NCBI GenBank assembly: GCA_035236585.1
Contig: CP141137.1
Span: forward strand, 48,258,057-48,322,056
Origin: Warburgia ugandensis
Taxonomy: Eukaryota > Streptophyta > Magnoliopsida > Canellales > Canellaceae
Reading direction: 5' to 3'
Length of the DNA stretch: 64,000 bases
In this document: one piece after another, positions 25,901 to 38,800 of the stretch
Layout: each line of letters starts with the position of its first letter
Position numbering within the stretch: the stretch's first letter is position 1
Position numbers and translations under genes: made by a program
The notes under the pieces: model-generated
What the model saw: the letters and a program-made list of their open reading frames with translations, nothing else
Told to the model about the DNA's origin: nothing
Databases searched by the model: none

Positions 25901-26030
25901 CATGTCTAATACATGATCTTATGTTTTGAAGTATTGACATGTATGATACCAATATATTAAAGTAAATCCTCAAATTGAAATATGATCCAACCAAATGATG
26001 AGGAAAATAAGTATTAATTGGTTAAATTGA
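22942..26030 (+). repeat. 5' LTR of nested element, 3' end missing
   Basis: This LTR contains a promoter-like stretch: a TATA motif TTATAAATATG near 23515 followed by pyrimidine-rich sequence. From 25060 to about 26030 it matches 28350-29440. It then changes into unrelated sequence, so the last 1.2 kb of the LTR and the primer-binding site are missing. Confidence 0.75.
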
Positions 26031-28335
26031 GAATTTATCACAAAAGGATTTTCAAGGATTAGAGAAATATTGATATGATAACTTGGGGATATTGAAAATA
26101 ATTTTGGGAGTATAGTAAAGAGAAGTACAACTGAGGGTGAAACAATTCTAGAAATATAAGAGAGAAATATTGATATGATGAATTAGGAAAATATAGTTAT
26201 GGATTATCATGAAGAGGAGTACATTTATTGATCAAGAAAAATGAAGAAGTAAATATGAATAGAGATATTAATTCCACTTACATGATATAGTGATGATATT
26301 GAAGGATTTAAGGAATATAATGAGGAAAATATATTTTTGGAGGAAGGTTGAGATAAAACATGAGAAATGAAGACCTATAAACAAATAGTGATATCTAAAC
26401 CTAAGTATAAAGTTTGGAAAAATAAGATGATTATGAATAAGTCATAAATCCAAATTTTTGGAGAAAGAAGTGGTTAGAACTTTAAGATATTTTGAGATTT
26501 TCAATCTTACATGAGATTGAATGAGAAAATATCTATAATAATTGAGAAAAAGAACATCAAATTATCTGAATGAGCTGAAAGAACAAATGTTAAGGATTAA
26601 GGAGTGATTATAGAAATTTATAGTATGAAAGTAACGACTTTCTTTAGGAAAAGAAAATGGAAAGATCAATGTAAGGATGCATTGAACATAAAAGAGTTTA
26701 TTAAGGAAATTTATTACCCTTGTTCTTCATAAGGATGAATTGAACATAAATGATGTTGAGGAAATTAAGTATCCTTTTTCTCTATAAGGATGAGCATTTT
26801 AAAATTTTATTATTATTATTTGAGAATTGGAAATGCAACATCAAAGTATAGAATCAAAACAAATTTTAAGTTCTATGAGTTGGATAAATGATGTTCATAA
26901 AGTTGAGGAGAATGAAATATATTAGATGAAGTAATAATGATATATGGAAATGGATGTAAGGAGACCAAAAGAATTCATGGAATATATGTGTTGTAAGTGT
27001 ACATTTTGATTAAAGAAATCAAGTTTTAAGGTTATATAAATTTTAATAGATTTCAAGAAATCAAGAGCATTCATGGGATATATGTTAGATGCTTACAAAA
27101 CTTGTCAATCAACTTATTACATGTTGATTGAAGAAAGAAAAGTTTAGGGTTATATAAATTTTAAGGATAGCATGGAAATTAACCCCAACAAAGGGGGAAT
27201 GTGAGATCAATATATGAAATGGCAATGACAATTAGAGAAATATATCTCTTACTGATTTTATAACGTAAGGACATTTAGTGCAATCTTGCAATGGATTACG
27301 TAAATCCTAAATGAGTTAATGATAAATTATGGAGTTTGTAAAGACTTGAGAAGGGATGAATTCAAAATCAATAAGAACTCTTTTAATTAGAATTATCAAG
27401 AATATTGCAAATAAAGAGTTAGTATGATATGATAAAGGTTATGAGATATGCTTGAAAGAAGCATGAGGACATGCATAATCTAGAAATTTTGGAGCCCGTG
27501 ACATATAAATAGATATGTGAAAGGAAAAGAGATAAATATTATTATAGATGGTAAGAAGGTTCAGAATATTGTTCTAAATACGAGAAAGGGATAACAAAAG
27601 AGGATTAGGAATGTATATACAGAGTAAAATGACACTCAAAGAGTGTTACAAAAACAATGGATGTGATGAGAATGAGAAAAGAATCATCACAAGGTTACCA
27701 ATCTTCAATGATAGAATTTGAAAAGAAATTTCTCAATAAAAAGAAATAGTAAAGAAGTATGAATTGTAGGATAGAAATAAAGTAATTACTTCCAAATAAT
27801 GGAAGAACAAGGAAAGAAATAATTACTTCCAAAGATTGGAAGATTGTTAGAAAGAACAATAGTGGAAGTTATATAATCCAATCACTATGTTATTAGTGTA
27901 AGGAATATACATAGTAAGAAAGCTATGTTAAAACTTTATATGTTGAAATAGAATGAGAATGAGCAATAGAAGATAGAATGGAAAATTTTCAAGTATGGAA
28001 AGATTGATGAAACTAAGGAGTAGAAATTTAGCCAAGTAGAAGGTTTGAAACCAAAGGATAACTCAAATTAAGAGTTATTAATCCTTTTGGGAAAGTCTAG
28101 CAAAACTCAGCTTAATTGAATGATGCATAAGTAAGGTTAGATAGGTGTGAGCATTTTAATAGCAATCAATCATATGATTTATACCTTTGAGAAGAAGGTA
28201 GATTGAAAAAGGAATAAAAGGAAAGAGGATTTCCTTAAGTGGCAAGGCCACATGTGTAAGGCTATGAAAGAATTGTGAAAACTCCTGAGTTGATATGCAA
28301 ATTTTGAGGACGAAATTATTGTAAGGGGAGAAGAT
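26031..28335 (+). pseudogene. Decayed internal region of nested gypsy element
   Basis: Very A-rich sequence with no frame longer than a few dozen codons. Its position between the two LTRs, and the closing pol-end plus polypurine signature at 28305-28335 (AGGGGAGAAGA just before the LTR), mark it as the remnant of gag-pol. At only 2.3 kb against the usual 4-5 kb, most coding sequence is deleted or unrecognisable. I could not identify any single domain with confidence. Confidence 0.5.
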
Positions 28336-30618
28336 TGTAACAACCCCAAATTTACTTATTGTCAAATTTTATTCAATTGTTAAGTAGTTGTTAAGATATA
28401 AGGAGCATAAATCACCAAAAATGTAAACTAATGAAATATAGAGATTCATGGACAACTAAGATGAATGAATGATTTTGACTTAATAAGGGCTATAGTTAGT
28501 AGGACAATATAAGGAATGGTTTACCAATTCCTTGGCCCAAAGTAGGAAAATAATGAACATCCATGGATGACACTATGCATATCCATGGAAATTAATTAAA
28601 ATCAATTAGAGAAGGGACTTAAGGTAAAGAGCTCATAGGAACCTTGTCAAAGGTTAAGCTAGTACCACTCCAGTGGACTCTGAACATTGTGGTTATAGGG
28701 GGTATACAAGAGCCAAGTGCTTTTCCCCCACCTCCTGTTAACGTAAGAAAGGTCTAAATGCCTCCTTACATGAGGGTTGTATTAACCACTTTTTGAGCAG
28801 ACTTTAACTGGTAAGTACTAGTCATCCTGAAATAAGGAGGAGTTGTCTAGTGATAGGAAGAAATAAATTATCTTCAACCAAGTAAGACACTAACTGGTTG
28901 AATAATAATAAGAACATAAAAAGATAGCAAATTATCTAACCCTAATAAAAATAGTAAGTAAGATAAGGATGATCGAACAAGATGAGATCATGTATGATCA
29001 AAAATAATAAGGAAAAAGAAACATCAATGTAAATTAGATTGTTATGTATGATATAGATAGTATTTGTATAGATGATATTAAACCCATGGATATATGATAT
29101 TCAAGGGAGAAAGATTCAGATCATCCTACATAAGGATGATCAAAAGACCATGTAGTATGTACCATTGATTAGAAAAATGACATTATACATATGATTTGAC
29201 AGATAGTTGTTGATCGAAACTATAGCAGATTTCAAGGAGTAAGAATACCTTATTGAGGTACGTGGATTATTAAGAATGCCTTTACATGAAGATTCATGTC
29301 TAATACATGATCTTATGTTTTGAAGTATTGACATGTATGATACCAATATATTAAAGTAAACACCTCAAATTGAAATATGATCCAACCAAATGATGAGGAA
29401 AATAAGTATTAAATGGTTAAGTTGAGAATTGAGAACAACCCTAAGTGAATAGGAAAGTAGAAAATATTCTAGCCCTAGATAAACAGACAGATAGTCTGAT
29501 ATGTATAAGTATTATTTTACATACAAGCTTGGAGGCTTGTGGTTTTGTTTTAAACAGGCATAGGCAACTAGGAGAGTTAAGAGGGTTTGGCCACCCACTC
29601 TTTGAAACTTGATGATATTGAATACCAAGCCTAAGAAAGGCTAAAAGTCAGGTGGGGCATTTATGGGAAGGCCACCACTGTGACAGCCATGGTCCTCCCA
29701 TATGGACATGGATATTGTAATTTCCACTGAGAATGGTATAAGTGGATTATTGAACAGTTATCCGGGTGCGTTGTACAGATTAGACTGCAAGCATAGTAGT
29801 CCTTGATTATTTTGCATTATGATGCATATGAAATTGGCATAGTGAAATGCCAAGTAATTGTATGTTACCAATATTTTTCCCAAGAAGGGAAAATCCCAGT
29901 ATAGTAACTGGCTGAAATACAAATCTCCTATAATGAAAGGAGTTGATTAGTTTTGTATGAAAATGATTATTGATTATTTTTACAATTTTAATAGAATTGT
30001 TCTTATATACTATGTATGTATAAAGGTAAACACAAATGATAAGGAAATGATATGTTCATATAAATAATAGTGGTCTGTGAATGTGTTTATGATAAAATGA
30101 ATTATGGGATAGTTGAATATTGAGATTTTACTGTTAATAACTTACATTCTTATCTCCTATCAAACATAGCTTGCTGAGATATTGTAAATGTTCGAATGTT
30201 TACAATATCTCAGATATAGAGAAGGAGACTTAGGAGCTCAAGACTTAAAGAACTATTGAAGAATAAGTAATAAGGGTATATCCCTTGAAACATTGTATAG
30301 AGAGCATGTATTGTATTTAGAACTTTGTAATTTGAATTGTGTATTTGGACAAGTATTGTAAGGATACAATGGGTTGTGTACTGTGAACCACTGGATGGAT
30401 CCTGAAAGTTTAATAAAATCATATTCCTTCAATGGAATTTTATTTTGTACACAAATTGTACTTATGTTAGGTATGAAGTGGTGACTTGGGTTTTCAAAAC
30501 AAGTTTTAAAATAAAAGAATTTCCACTGCTTTGTTTTGCGAAATTTTTTTACTGAGGGGACGCCCTTGCCTTTGAAAAATATATTATAAAATGTGTTTCA
30601 AAAACCCAGGTCGTCACA
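28336..30618 (+). repeat. 3' LTR of nested element, internal part missing
   Basis: It starts TGTAACAACCCC and after about 20 bp joins sequence that in the 5' LTR lies 2.1 kb from the start (25065), so the first 2.1 kb are missing. The end is complete (GTCGTCACA). It carries the 15-bp stem-loop at 30174-30213. Confidence 0.78.
30174..30213 (+). promoter_or_regulatory. Perfect 15-bp stem-loop in LTR, covarying copy
   Basis: CTGAGATATTGTAAA (30174-30188) pairs with 30199-30213 across a 10-nt loop. Compared with 2528-2567, base 6 of the stem is A instead of G and its partner is T instead of C, so pairing is kept. Confidence 0.75.
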
Positions 30619-30623
30619 CTCTT

Positions 30624-32947
30624 GTCATTCTAAGCCTTTCCCGACACCCTATGCTCAGATCCAAGCCAGGTCTAGTTCCACCGTCCAGCTAAACGACAAT
30701 GAAGACAGATCCGTCGGATCTATGAAAAAGAAGAACTCCATGTACCCTAGGAAGATTCTAGAAATAGATTGATGAAACAATGTTAGATTAGAGATCAGAC
30801 TGTCCATCTAGTGCATAAGAAACCCACAGACAAACCCTTTAACTTTGAGGGAGATCCAATGATCAACGACGTCGGAAATCTCGAAGAACAGTACGTAGGA
30901 GAAATTTAGGAACGTGAGAAAATTTGAGAAAAAATCTTAGTTTTTGTCAAAATCAATAAACTATGAAATTCCAAGAAAAATAGTGCAAAATTCGAGAAGA
31001 TTGGGCACCTATGGGGTCACTGGCGACGACCGAACCCTGGTCGTCTTCCTGGGCGCCGGCTCCCTCATCGGTACCCTGGTGCTAACGCTAGGACCCCGAG
31101 CCACCAGTGTAAACTGGTGCAAACACAAGGCTCGATCCCCTATAAATTAATAATATTAATTTATGATGTATTTTCACAAAAAACTTGATTTTGGGAGCTA
31201 TAGAGGTCCAAATCATAATCGAAAACATCTGTTGCAATCATCTTGACGACGTGGACCTAGATTTAACTTAAAAACTTACAATTAACCACTTTAAAATTAT
31301 AAAAATTATAAGATAGAATTGTAGTATTAACATGTACATCTGAACATGTAAGATAATGGAATTATACGCTCGAGTTGAGTGATCTCACATCGAGATAGGT
31401 GATGACATTTAATATTTTGTCTTGATTTTAAAACCTTGCATCATCATAGCATCATGATTGACTATGATTTAATTTGCATTATTTAAATTAATCTAAAATT
31501 TGTGAGAATTAGAATTTTTATATTATGATTGATATTTGATTCGACAAAGTATTAAATGGATTATGATTGATGATTTCATGAGATCGATAGTACATATTTA
31601 TGCATAATTAGAAATTTTCTTTCCTTATTGCATCACTGAAATTGATGGGTTTTCGTAAGAAAAGTGGAGGCTTGGTGGCTGATCCTTTTAGAGGCTAACC
31701 CTGGGATGAGGGGCGTGCCTTAGGGATTGCAAGCCACAAGTGCTCCTGGTTTTAGAGATACGTATTTTCTGTGTTTTGGGTTTTATGATGGGTACTCTCA
31801 CGCATTGGATGTCATGCTTAGAGGGAGTAGGGTTGGCCACCCACCCTCCAAGATTTGTGATGTTATTGTGATATGATAGACACCTGCCAGCTGATAGCTT
31901 TCAGTAAGGGTTTGGTAACATGGATAGTCCACACTACCCGTCTGTGCCTTTCCATGGGGATAGACGTTAAGTCTCCTGTTATGGTGTCAATGGGGAGCAA
32001 CGATGGTTGAGACCCTGGAGGGTTGCTACTGTGGCATGACGATCCATACTCTTGTTCTGTATGCTTGCATGATGAGCATAGAGATATGGTTGTATACATG
32101 GGTGTGATGACACTCAGAGGAGTGATATGAGTACTCATGATCCATTTATACGAGTGTATGGGACACTCATAGGACCCATGTTCCTTAGGGTACCCTGTTA
32201 TAATTGTATGCTCATTTATATTAGATCATATCATATTTTAAATCCATGACATGCATGTTTTACCGTACATGATGTTTTGAGATTGTGTTGGCATTGCTTA
32301 TAATGATTTTACTTTCATAGACGATAGATCTTCTTATTATATCACCACTGTTATTTGATTATCCTATCATTATTACATTAAATGTCTATGCACCTACACA
32401 AACAATAGCTTGCTAAGGCATTGCTTTATTTTGTGATGCCTTAGATCTCGAGCACAATAGCAGGAAGGGCAAGACTATTGAGAGACCGTGATAGCAGGGG
32501 GAGATTCCTGTACTTTGACTGATAGACAGTGACGTGAATTAATAAACGGACTACCATTTGATTTTCTTTATCGACTGCATACTTTCATTTCATGGGATTT
32601 ATTATGATAGTTATAAATATGATGGACATTGAGGTGGGATGTTATGATGGATAGACCCTGGGCCACATTGTTATTATGTTTTGGATATTTATTGTTTTGA
32701 AAATAAAGGCACTGATGATTTGATGTTGGTTTGACATGTGTAATGTTGCATTTGTATCACCGCAAAATTTTAATTATGTCTTAAATTATAATCATGATGT
32801 TTTGGAAAAAGAAAATAACACCCAAAAGCTTTCAATAAATGTTTTAATAAATAGTTAATAGAATCCTTTTATTTTGGGGTCCTGACTACTACTACTATTA
32901 TTATTATTATTATTATTATATAAAAAAATAAAACCCTAGGTGTCCCA
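30624..32947 (+). repeat. 3' LTR of gypsy element, second part
   Basis: Continuation of the LTR broken at 22941; it matches 15963-18616. It lacks about 175 bp found at 16449-16624 and one arm of the inverted repeat. It ends TGTCCCA, followed by the ATTGT target duplication (32948-32952). The frames here are non-coding. Confidence 0.87.
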
Positions 32948-32952
32948 ATTGT

Positions 32953-33960
32953 GTCAACTCAGCTCCCCATAACGAGTAAGGAGTGAGTTGACTCGGCTGG
33001 TTAACTCAACCCTAACTCACTAGAGTAAGGAAACAGGGGGAGGAGATGGTGACTGACGATGGCTTTTTGTTTTGTCACCACCTAATCCTAACCAAAAGGG
33101 AGAGACAGAGGTAGATGGGATCTTGGCACATCAACCCATCCAGCAGTTTGGTCATGCAGGTGATGTGAAGAGGGCAAAGGAGGGGAAAACCTAGCACGGC
33201 TGGCCAGCACCTGATCCGACCAGCTATGCCTGTGAGGAAAATGATCAAGGGGGAGGAGGGTTTCCTGTCGAGCTGGAAGAAAGACCGATAGAGGGGAGAG
33301 GAGGAGAAGGGATCCTATTGCACCAGCTGGCTGAATAGTCCAGACCGTGTCGAAGGAATAGACGAAGAAGAGAAAATGAGAGAGAGGTGTCAGCATCATC
33401 TGCCCAGTGGGTGTGTGCGCCAAAGAAAAACCAAGCATCAATGGTGGAAAACCTAGATCTGATTGCTATAAGTGGGTTTTTTCTATGCCTACACTTGAGG
33501 GAAGAGGAGAGAGATCGGAGATGGGCTACACACCAATGCTGAGCAAGTTGAGTGACACGAGGCTGTGTGCTAGTGATTGAAGGGAGAAAACATTGGTGGG
33601 GAGATCAGATGGAAGAGGGAATGATGAGGGTCGTTAGGGTTTTTCCCTTTCCCTAGCATTCCCCTTCGTCTAGTCCCATTTTCAATCGCCGCAACCCACA
33701 AACAACAAAACAGGGGTGCCATTATCAATTTCAACCCCCTCTAATCTAGTAAAATTTTTGGACTTTCTAATCCTGATCTCCATTTTGCACAAAACTTTTG
33801 TCGTTGCAATTGTGTTAATGTGTACATTCCAAATTTGATAGTTCCAAGTCCAAATTTCAAGTTTTCAAAAGAGTCACTTTCATAAAATTAAATTCCTAAT
33901 TTTTTGATTAAAAATATAATATAATAAATAGAAAATGATCCAAAATTGACATTTGTTACA
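32953..33960 (-). mobile_element. Minus-strand gypsy-like LTR, right part (outer layer)
   Basis: Continuation of the repeat at 12130-15479. On the minus strand it begins TGTAACAAATGTC at 33960. It includes a block with GGCACCCCTGTTTTG (33711-33725), which recalls GGCACCCC at 15719 in the inserted element. A purine-rich AGAGGAGGCTAGG precedes it on the minus strand (33961-33973) and could be a polypurine tract, which would make this a 3' LTR whose internal part lies to the right. Confidence 0.5.
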
Positions 33961-34840
33961 CCTAGCCTCCTCTGTCCCTCAAGACTAACAAGGGGTAGCA
34001 TAGGAATATTCTCCTATTGTCAATCGACTATGCTTTTTAGCTTGATCATGACCCTAACTCACTCTCCGTGGATGAACCTTGTGGAGAAACCCTTAGGTTT
34101 TCCGGTCATTGGATTCCCACTAATGTTTGAGTTACTCAATCTGACTACACTTTCAATGTCCAATAAATATAATTTCAACCATGGTCTTGATGTGCATGAA
34201 GATGTAATTGTGCTTAAGGGCTTTTAAAATAATGCTTTGAAGATTCTAAAATACTTTAAACCAATATAATAAAATTTTAGAAGAAAACAAGCTAATTTGG
34301 ACATACTACATGGTGGTTAAACAAATTTTGAAATATTATTACAGTGCCAATATCTGAAAAGATTATCTTTTATAGGATCTAAATTTGGATTTTTCTTAGT
34401 GACTTTTGGTTATTAGCAATAATATGTAATTTAAAATATTTTATTATTTAAAATTAAAATTATCCTTAACATTTGAGTTTTCAAAGTTGGACCTAAGCTC
34501 TAAAAGTTCAATATTGTACTAGAAGTCAAGGGTTAACTTTTTCCTCTTAAAATTGGATCTTGATACTATTTTTTTGAATAAAATAGAGATATTTTATTAT
34601 TTATATTATAACATCTTAATTTAATAAATCATTTACTTAAAATGACTTTATAATGTATATAAGTTACCCTTTGTAGTGCAACGACAATAAAATTTATTGT
34701 TTTAGGCGTGTTTTTAACAAAATACTCCTCTTTTCTTTTCTAAAAAAAAAAAAATGTCTTGTATGGGGCCTAGTCATGTCTGTGATGACTTGTGATTTTG
34801 TATATTTGGTTTTCCTAAGAATTTGGACTGACTTGTCTAC
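33961..34840. other. Unassigned, possible internal part of outer element
   Basis: No protein domain was recognised on either strand. A 93-codon plus-strand frame at 33946-34227 shows no family I know, and part of it lies in the LTR. 34250-34700 is very AT-rich. Confidence 0.3.
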
Positions 34841-36060
34841 AAGTAGGACCCATTACTTATCAAAAGAAAATGTCCCCATGGAGATTTTACAATTGAGAAC
34901 ATTTAGGACTCCTCCGAGGAGAGTTCTAGGTTTACATCTCAAGTCAATTTGAGACCAAGTTTCCTTGTTAATGAGTCTCATTTGGTATTTAAGTGGGTAC
35001 CTATTCCAAGAGGAAAAGAAAATGCTTGCATGGGGTTTTCGCAACTAGAAGACATTAAGGACTCTCCTCAAAGAGTCATATGTTCACAAAGAAAATAAAA
35101 AAATCTTATCCTAAAGTTTCTCTAAAATAGGATCCACTTGCTTTGTGGGCTACACCCACCTTTGTATATCAACCTAGGAAACCCTAAGATAGGACTCACT
35201 CCATCTAGAAATGGGGCACATTCTCAACTAAAATAAATAAATAAATAAATAAATGCCTGCCTTTTTTGAATAAAAAAACATTTGGGACTCTCCTAAGAGA
35301 GTCTCTTATGTTTATAAAACAAGGAAAATCTCATCCCAAAATTTGTAGAAAAGGGACCATTATGCTTATAGTTGGGACCCAACTTCATGCCCTACATAAA
35401 AAGCCCTTAGGATGGGACCAACTTTAGTTAAAAATTAGGACCATATTCACCAATAAATAAACAAAGAAATGCCCCATTGGCTTTATTTAAAGTATAGGAC
35501 TCTCTTGGACAAAAATATACATCACTTTGGTTTTAGAAGAAGTTTTTCTATAATTGTCAAATACCCATAAATGGGACCCTCTAGATCTGCAAAAGTGTAA
35601 CTCATTTTCATTATTTAAAAAAAAAGGGGGGGGAAACACCCTTTGGAGTTTCCAATGCTCAAAAGAACTTATGACTTTCTCGGGAAAAAAATCCTTATAT
35701 GGGAGTCTTCTAAAATATAGGACCCATTTTTATTATTTTCAAAAGAAAGAAACTAAAACCCCACAGGGCTTTCTTGTTGTGTAGGTCTCTCCAAAGAAGA
35801 CTCATACTACTTAGGGTATTTAGTAACTTTTCTTGGAGCTTTAAACACTCATGAACATAATCTACTTTAGATATCAAGTGCAACTCATGTATTAACAAAA
35901 TAAAAAGCCCATAGGAGTTGCCACTATGTTCCTAAATCCATGGGTTTTTTGGATTAGAGTCCCATGTGTTAGAAAAAGGAATTTTAACATGAAAATAGAG
36001 ATGAGACCCATTTCTCTTTTAGTCAAAGTCTAACCTAGCAAAGCTCGTTGTAATCTCGGC
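34840..36060. repeat. Diverged tandem repeat, about 200-bp unit
   Basis: A recurring order of short blocks is visible: GGGACCCA or AGGACCCATT, then an A-rich part with AAAAGAAA, then a CCC..GGGCTTT/GGAGTTT part, then AGGACTCTCC..AGAGTC. The last block recurs near 34902, 35058, 35286, 35494 and 35785. Copies are strongly diverged and of unequal length. Further GGGACCCA blocks at 36070-36700 and 37290 suggest that the array extends around the microsatellites. No coding potential. Confidence 0.5.
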
Positions 36061-36156
36061 ATATGAGGATGGGACCCATTTCTCTTTATCCCCATGTTTC
36101 CTCCTCTCTCTCTTCTTCTTCTCACTTTCTCTCTCCTAGTCACCCTAACACCTATG

Positions 36157-36272
<116 letters not shown>

Positions 36273-37048
36273 CTTCTAACCTTTTCTTTTTCTTTCTTTT
36301 AGAAAAGAGTGTGGCCCGCTATGTAGCCTCACTCCCTCTTTCTCAAACTTCTCTACCTACTCTCAATCACATCCTCATGTTTCCTTTACTTCTCTTTTCC
36401 CTATCTTTCTTTCCCTTAGCTCCTCTCTTCAACTCACCCTACTACTTTGAGACCTCTTGTAACTTGCAACAAAAGAAGGAGATGGAATGAATACTTGTCA
36501 TTTTTGTGTGTGTACGTTTGAGAGAGAGAGTCCAAGAAAAGATGATCACCTTCCTCCCTTTTCTTCTTCTTACTCTTGCTCAAGGTAACTTTCATCATGA
36601 CTTGAGAGTGGGACCTTCCCTAAGGGAAAGATGTTAAGAATGGGTCCCGTTGATATCCAAGATGGGGAGCTTTCTGTATCTACCAAAGTGGGACCCATGT
36701 TGTAGTAATTTTTTCATTACAAGGTAGCAGTTTTATGGAACTTTTCCAATTTGCTCCTTAGAAAAGGTGCCAAATTTTGGTTTTGTCAATAATCAAGTTA
36801 GGCCCCTTTCCACACTAATTACTATGGGCCAATTTTCACCTAAATAGGGCATCCATATCCCGTTCCTAGATTTACCACACAACTGAAACTCCCAAAAGGA
36901 TAAAAATCATGAAGAAAGATATTTGGGTGGACCAAAAAGGAACAAGAGGGCCCCATTTTTTACTAAGCTAAGTCCCCATCCCTCTTATCAAGATTCATTG
37001 AGGAATACTTTAGAAGAGATAAATATTCCTAAAAGCTATTACACTTAT

Positions 37049-37183
<135 letters not shown>

Positions 37184-37402
37184 ACTAGAAACAAGCAGGC
37201 CTAAGTTGTTAATCAAGACTTGGTGACCACTTTTCCATGCTAATATTTACACACGCATATACAAGTAGGCCTAAGTTAACAACAAAGATGGGACCCACTT
37301 TTATAAAAAGAAAAAAAAAAGGGGGAAAAGTCCTTCAACTCAAAAGACTATGCAAATTTCAATCAAGAAAAGTTCTAAGTAAATAAAAGCCTCAAGTTGG
37401 CC

Positions 37403-38075
37403 CTAATCAAACTTAAGAATGTATGCCCACTTACTATTCTCACCTACCTTAGTAGGCCGTAGTTGATAACTAAGACTACAACCCACGCTTCTATATTCAA
37501 CCTTGGTAGAAGAGAGTGCTATTAAATTTTGTTTCTTGGAGCTCCACAGAACAAGATTGTTATCCAAGTGCATGAGAAAACCCGTTGTAAACTTCCCGTC
37601 ATTTGGGCAACCCCACCAATCTGCATTTGAATAATAAATAAGCTCCAATTTAGATAATTTATAAAACATGAGGCCATAGTGTAGAGTAGAGTTTAGGTAG
37701 CTTAGAATCCTCTTATAGCAGTCAACAAGTGGAGGAAGATGTATGCATGAATTGTGATGTTTTATTTACAACAAACGAGATGTTTGGGTGAGTTAAACAT
37801 AGGTACTATAAAGCACCAACTACCCATTGATAGTAAGTCACACCATTAATTTTGTCACCCTAATAAGAGGAGATGGGAGGTTAAGTCACTATCGGAGTTT
37901 GCACTAGCTTAATGGCTTCCATGTCGAATCTTTGGACTAAATCTATCACATATTTCTTTTCAAATAGCATCATACCTGTGAGAGTACAATAGCCTCAATG
38001 CCAAGTGTAGAGACTAGATTTTGTCCCATCTTAATCATCACAAGTTGAAGAATAACCTCGATGATTATTTGCACG
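37403..38075 (-). pseudogene. copia RT end and RNase H remnant
   Basis: Read on the minus strand: GMMLFEKKYVIDLVQRFDMEA near 37970-37910, QWVVGAL-stop-YL and HPNISFVVN around 37790-37830, then SNADWWGCPNDGKFTTGF, WSSKKQNLIALSSTKVEYRS at 37500-37640. The last matches the copia RNase H signature D-A-D-W-A-G-C ... S-K-K-Q-x-x-V-A-L-S-S-x-E-A-E-Y. RNase H removes template RNA during reverse transcription. Stops and frameshifts occur, and the sequence breaks off to the left of 37403 in unrelated DNA. Confidence 0.8.
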
Positions 38076-38800
38076 TACTCTTAAATATTTCATTTATTTA
38101 GAATTCCAAAGAAAATTCAGCCATAAGGCCTTGCAATATAAAAAACATGAAAAATATTAAGCAGAGATATGAAAGTTAGGTGACCACATAACATCATGTG
38201 GCCGCATGACCCATTTTTCTACAAGTGTCCCTTCTCAAAACAGCCCATGATATGGTTACATCACCTTAAAAGGAGTGTCACCACATAATTCATGACTATG
38301 GTTTACCTCTTGACCTAAAGTCATGCTACATATGAGCCAAGCAGTAGTCAAAAAATAAATATTACAATCTGATTGGCTAGAGGTATCATCAAAGAGTAAA
38401 GGCAATTAATACTTTTGATAAGATTGCTCCATTCTTGAAAATCTCTCTCAAAAGGTTCTTAAAACCTTTAGAAGACTGAGAAAACTCTACTAGAGGGTGA
38501 AAGAGTGAGATATCTTGTCACATTACTTTGAAAGAAGTTCTAATTAAAATTTTCCGAGGGGTCTTCTTTAGTAGCATATTCTAGAGCATTATATGTTAAG
38601 ATTTTTTATATTAGTTCTATGATTTATGATTTTCTTATTTCTCTGCTTGGTTGGGTATGATTTCTTTCTTCTCACTCATCTAATTTCTTGCTTTTTAGCA
38701 TTTAGAGTAGCTTTGTATATAGAGTAGATCTTTAGCATAGTTGCTTAGAGTAAACTTCATGCTTTGTAGAATAGTTTCTTTGTGAATATACAACCCATTT
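38075..38800. mobile_element. Insert within copia reverse transcriptase, type unknown
   Basis: The RT N-terminal part ends near 38800 and the C-terminal part starts near 38075; the sequence between is non-coding. It contains GTGACCACATAACATCATG and TGTGGCCGCATGACC, which resemble the pericentromere-type LTRs of some plant gypsy elements, and a GAGGGTGAAAGAGTG stretch. It may be a solo LTR replacing or interrupting about 150 RT codons. I did not find a convincing target duplication. Confidence 0.35.

Larger units (their letters stand above)
22942..30618 (+). mobile_element. Second gypsy-type element nested in the 3' LTR
   Basis: It is flanked by CTCTT (22937-22941 and 30619-30623). Removing it and one CTCTT restores the LTR read-through seen at 15945-15965. 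The first two bases are TA instead of TG (TATAATGACCC), probably a point mutation; the end is GTCGTCACA. It has two partial LTRs around a 2.3-kb internal part without readable protein. The sequence 28305-28335 (GAGGACGAAATTATTGTAAG, then purines) is the usual gypsy pol end plus polypurine tract. The family is the same as the LTR at 1-3012. Confidence 0.82.
15480..32947 (+). mobile_element. Ty3/gypsy retrotransposon with TSD, disrupted
   Basis: A full element bounded by ATTGT duplications, with LTR, PBS, gag-pol, PPT and LTR in order. Its native length is about 9.8 kb once the 7.7-kb insertion 22942-30618 (plus its CTCTT duplication) is removed. The order protease, reverse transcriptase, RNase H, integrase is that of Ty3/gypsy. 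The long LTR (3.1 kb), the tRNA-iMet primer site and the FDTGSTHSFIS protease fit the chromovirus group (Tekay/Del-like), though I saw no clear chromodomain. Many in-frame stops and a large gag deletion make it non-autonomous. It inserted into a minus-strand LTR-like repeat. Confidence 0.88.

Noticed and set aside
25746-25994. Near-identical frames at 25746-25994 and 29140-29346
   Set aside because: They are homologous LTR segments of the nested element; conservation reflects repeat identity, not a gene.
33946-34227. A 93-codon plus-strand frame as a gene
   Set aside because: It starts inside the outer LTR, has no known domain, and no splice or promoter context supports it.
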